A stretch of DNA of 64,000 bases from Thermoplasmatota archaeon (GTDB lineage: Archaea > Thermoplasmatota > E2 > DHVEG-1 > B18-G2). Numbering within the stretch: the stretch's first letter is position 1; each line of letters opens with the position of its first letter. Positions 61,400 through 64,000 of the stretch are shown one piece after another. The notes under the pieces were generated by a model. The model saw nothing but the letters and a program-made list of their open reading frames with translations, did not search any database and had not been told where the DNA came from. The stretch lies in assembly GCA_029259115.1 (NCBI GenBank), contig JAPDJO010000029.1, positions 1-64,000 on the forward strand, in the 5' to 3' direction. The translations under genes were made by a program, and so were the position numbers.

Positions 61400-62947
61400 A
61401 TGCACTGGGCCGATGTTCTGGCTTCTCAGCTCGAAGAGGATAGAAGTCATGTTATTGCTACGGGCATAACGCCTTCCGGCCCCATACACATAGGCAACAT
61501 GAGAGAGATACTTACAGCCGATGCCATCTATAGGGCTGCCATAGATAGAGGGTTAGATGCTGAGCTTATTTATGTAGCAGATGATTTTGATCAGCTTAGA
61601 AAAGTCTATCCATTCTTACCAGAGGAATACGAAAAATACGTTGGTATGCCATTATCGGAAATTCCTTGTCCATGTGGAGATCATAGAAGCTATGCCGATC
61701 ATTTTCTAGAAAGCTTTCTGGAAGCTTTGAAAGAGTTGGGTATAAAGCCAAAGGTTTACAGGGCCTCCAAACTCTACAAGGATGGGAGTTACAACGAGTA
61801 TATACAAATCGCCTTAGAGAAGAGTGAGGAAATAAAAGAAATCATAGAGAAAATATCAAAAAGAGATTTACCAAAAAATTGGATTCCTTTCAATATACTA
61901 TGTGAGAACTGCAAAAGATTAACCTCTACCGAACCTCTGCTATATGAGTATCCAAGGATAGAATACAAATGCAGTTGTGGATACGAAGGAGAGATAGACA
62001 TAAGGAGAGGAGGGGTAGGAAAGCTGCCATGGAGGGTTGACTGGCCAGCTAGATGGAAGATGCTGGGAGTTACGTTTGAACCCTTTGGCAAGGATCATGC
62101 AGCGGCAGGGAGTTCTTGGGATACAGGAAAAGTAATTTCTGAGAAGATATTTGGATACCCTCCACCACACTACGTTGTTTACGAGTTTATACAGTTGAAG
62201 GGAAAGGGTGCCATGCATAGTTCTAAAGGTACAGCAATAAGTGCAGAGGAAATGCTCAACATGACTCCTCCAGAAGTATTGAGATTTTTAATAATGAAAA
62301 ATAAACCTTCAAAACATATAGACTTTGATCCGGGTTTGGGGCTACTAGATCTAGTTGATGAATATGATGAAGAAGAGAGAGTGTATTTTGGGGTGGAAGA
62401 GGAAAAAAGAGGAATGAAAGATCTTAGAAGAATATACGAGTTATCTCAGCCATATAAGATTCCCGAAAAACTTCCTCTACAGATATCTTATCGTCATCTT
62501 GCAACAGTGGTTCAAATAACCAGAGAATGGGATGGAATTGTGAAGATTTTGAAGAGAACCGGTCAAATAAAAGGTGAACTGGAAAAAGAGGATGAGGAGA
62601 GATTAAAAAGTAGAGTGAAACACGTCATATACTGGCTTGATAGATTTGCTCCTGACAGGATAAAATTCAAGCTGCAAGAAAAACTTCCTAATGTAAATCT
62701 GGATGAAGATCAAAAGAAGTTTTTGGAAGAGTATCTAAAGATAGTAAAATCTGTGGAATGGGATGCAGAGAATCTGCATGAATCTGTATATACAGCAGCC
62801 AACAATCTAGGAATAAATCCAAAGATCGGCTTCAAAACGATGTACCAAATCTTACTGAACAAGGAATATGGTCCCAGACTAGGATACTTTCTGACAACTC
62901 TAGGAAGAGATTTTGTTTTGAGGAGAATTGAAGAAGCAATTAAATAG
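61400..62947 (+). CDS. lysK: Lysyl-tRNA synthetase, class I
   Basis: This 515-residue protein has the class I HIGN motif in GITPSGPIHIGN, FDQLRKVYPFLPEEY, PCPCGDHRSYADHFLESF, a zinc-like site (LCENCKRL and KCSCGYE), GKDHAAAGSSWDTG and the KMSKS variant AMHSSKGTAISAEE. This is the archaeal class I enzyme, not the class II form. AAGGAG lies 7 nt before the ATG. Confidence 0.96.
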   Translation: MHWADVLASQLEEDRSHVIATGITPSGPIHIGNMREILTADAIYRAAIDRGLDAELIYVADDFDQLRKVYPFLPEEYEKYVGMPLSEIPCPCGDHRSYADHFLESFLEALKELGIKPKVYRASKLYKDGSYNEYIQIALEKSEEIKEIIEKISKRDLPKNWIPFNILCENCKRLTSTEPLLYEYPRIEYKCSCGYEGEIDIRRGGVGKLPWRVDWPARWKMLGVTFEPFGKDHAAAGSSWDTGKVISEKIFGYPPPHYVVYEFIQLKGKGAMHSSKGTAISAEEMLNMTPPEVLRFLIMKNKPSKHIDFDPGLGLLDLVDEYDEEERVYFGVEEEKRGMKDLRRIYELSQPYKIPEKLPLQISYRHLATVVQITREWDGIVKILKRTGQIKGELEKEDEERLKSRVKHVIYWLDRFAPDRIKFKLQEKLPNVNLDEDQKKFLEEYLKIVKSVEWDAENLHESVYTAANNLGINPKIGFKTMYQILLNKEYGPRLGYFLTTLGRDFVLRRIEEAIK

Positions 62948-62970
62948 GTAATCTCTCCTATTATCATGTA

Positions 62971-64000
62971 ATGAAATTCTACATCGAAACCTACGGATGC
63001 ACTGCAAACAGAAGCGACGAAAGCGTAGTCAAAGGTATCTTATTCTCTAAAGGTTTTGAATTGGCAAATGATCCGAGATCGGCTGATGTTTCGATAATAC
63101 TAACATGTACAGTCATAGGAACAACCGAACAGAGGATGCTGAATCGAATAAGACATTTGTATAAAATATCAAAGAATCTTATTGTCTCTGGCTGCATGGC
63201 GAGCGTTCAGGCTGATCTGGTAAGGAAAATTGCCCCAGAAGCTAAAATCCTCCCGCCTAACAAAATAGACCAAATCGTTGATGTTATAGAGGGCAAAGAA
63301 CTTGTGGACAAAGAAGTTTCAAAAACTTCTTTACCGAGATGCTTTGATGATATAAGAGCTCCTATCTCGATATCGGAAGGATGTATGTTTTCATGCTCTT
63401 ACTGCATAACATCAAAAGCAAGAGGTAAGTTAGTGAGCTATCCTATTGAAGAAGTGGTTGAAGTGGTTAGAAAAGCTGTGAAGAATGGTGCCAAAGAAAT
63501 CCAACTCACATCTCAAGATTTAGCTTCCTATGGACTAGATAAAGATTTGAGCCTCTACGATCTTGTAAAGGAAGTATCCTCAATAGAAGGAAACTTTATG
63601 ATAAGACTTGGTATGATGAATCCTCTGAATGTGAAAAGGAGATTGGATGAGATTTTATCGCTTTATGGTTTTGATAAAGTTTACAGGTTTCTTCATCTTC
63701 CCGTTCAGTCTGGTGACAATGAGATTTTAAAGAGGATGAACAGAGGTTACACCTCCGAAGATTTTAAGGAGATTGTTTATAGATTCAGATCTGAGTATCC
63801 GGATATAACCCTATCTACAGATATCATAGTCGGATTTCCAGGAGAGGACGAGAAATCTTTCCAAAAGACAGTCGATCTTATAAAAGAGGTAGAGCCTGAT
63901 GTAGTTAATATAACCAGATTTTCACCGAGACCCTTTACCAAGGCAAAATATATGGACAAAAAGGTTCCAACAGATGTAGCAAAGGAAAGATCCAGATACT
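62971..64000 (+). CDS. tRNA t6A37 methylthiotransferase (MtaB/CDKAL1-like), 3'-truncated
   Basis: The frame runs from ATG 62971 off the right edge; 343 residues are visible. It has the N-terminal MTTase domain with cysteines C10, C46 and C75 (ETYGCTANRSD, ILTCTVIG, SGCMAS) and a radical-SAM domain with CxxxCxxC (GCMFSCSYCITSKARG), QLTSQDLASYGLD and STDIIVGFPGED. The archaeal branch, as opposed to bacterial MiaB, adds methylthio to threonylcarbamoyladenosine at position 37. The TRAM domain expected at the end is cut off. The TATA-like TTAAATAGG at about 62939 suggests a leaderless mRNA. Confidence 0.93.
   Translation, partial: MKFYIETYGCTANRSDESVVKGILFSKGFELANDPRSADVSIILTCTVIGTTEQRMLNRIRHLYKISKNLIVSGCMASVQADLVRKIAPEAKILPPNKIDQIVDVIEGKELVDKEVSKTSLPRCFDDIRAPISISEGCMFSCSYCITSKARGKLVSYPIEEVVEVVRKAVKNGAKEIQLTSQDLASYGLDKDLSLYDLVKEVSSIEGNFMIRLGMMNPLNVKRRLDEILSLYGFDKVYRFLHLPVQSGDNEILKRMNRGYTSEDFKEIVYRFRSEYPDITLSTDIIVGFPGEDEKSFQKTVDLIKEVEPDVVNITRFSPRPFTKAKYMDKKVPTDVAKERSRY

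Noticed and set aside
1-64000. CRISPR arrays, insertion sequences, integrase or attachment sites
   Set aside because: No regularly spaced direct repeats, transposase-like or integrase-like proteins were seen.

Overview
The window is a gene-dense, AT-rich stretch of an archaeal chromosome, almost certainly from a thermophilic euryarchaeote. The information-processing genes are archaeal: aIF6, eL31, eL39, eS19, PDCD5, RNase P protein 4 and RNase P RNA, thermosome, RfcS, archaeal AlaRS, class I LysRS, Sec61-beta, D-aminoacyl-tRNA deacylase, and a tRNA-His with a bulge-helix-bulge intron. Structural RNAs are very GC-rich against an AT-rich background, and arginine AGA/AGG and isoleucine ATA codons dominate; both fit growth at high temperature. 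The alkyltransferase-endonuclease V fusion is known from Thermoplasmata, so a Thermoplasmata-related lineage is possible, but nothing here fixes the phylum. Many genes start leaderless, about 26 nt after a TATA box; others carry GGAGGTG or GGTGAT ribosome-binding sites.

Layout. 0-1.6 kb: two tandem paralogous secreted or membrane proteins. 1.7-7.7 kb: tRNA-His, a hexulose-phosphate synthase/RraA fusion, a cation/proton antiporter with a CBS protein, then the ribosomal operon rnp4-eS19-PDCD5-eL39-eL31-aIF6 (minus strand). 7.8-16.5 kb: flavodoxins, AIM24-like protein, DtdA, DNA-repair fusion, two secreted proteins and an MBL hydrolase. 16.4-21.3 kb: XPD helicase, and a minus-strand operon of RNase J-like nuclease, YhaM-like exonuclease and Trm112-like protein. 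21.4-22.9 kb: nickel island (HypA, MinD-type HypB, NikR). 23-37 kb: secreted paralogs, aminotransferase, AlaRS, Sec61-beta, cyclic diphosphoglycerate synthetase, RfcS and the split glycine decarboxylase GcvPA/GcvPB. 37.7-45.1 kb: three LuxE-like adenylating enzymes with a transglutaminase-like protein, a TauE exporter and an NRAMP-like transporter. 45.1-48.3 kb: methyltransferase fragment, tRNA-Leu, nitroreductase. 48.4-52.1 kb: a thiol-redox operon under a divergently transcribed winged-helix regulator. 52.2-64 kb: peptidase, aminotransferase, transglutaminase-like lipoprotein, RNase P RNA, thermosome, GfcR-like regulator, LysRS, and a methylthiotransferase running off the right edge.

The most interesting signal is regulatory. 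The 31-bp region between the thioredoxin operon and its winged-helix regulator is a perfect 12-bp inverted repeat. A closely related 15-nt element, G(A/G)TAACANTTGTACA, lies 7-8 nt before the TATA box of three tiny genes at 10.86, 52.14 and 58.77 kb, and a partial copy lies in front of the paralog near 0.5 kb. Two of the tiny proteins (48 and 34 residues) are clear paralogs of each other. This looks like a small, undescribed regulon, plausibly thiol or redox linked, centred on the 48.4-52.1 kb operon. A second candidate system is the LuxE-like triplet, whose genes share a C-terminal Cys-rich block that is almost identical even at synonymous sites.
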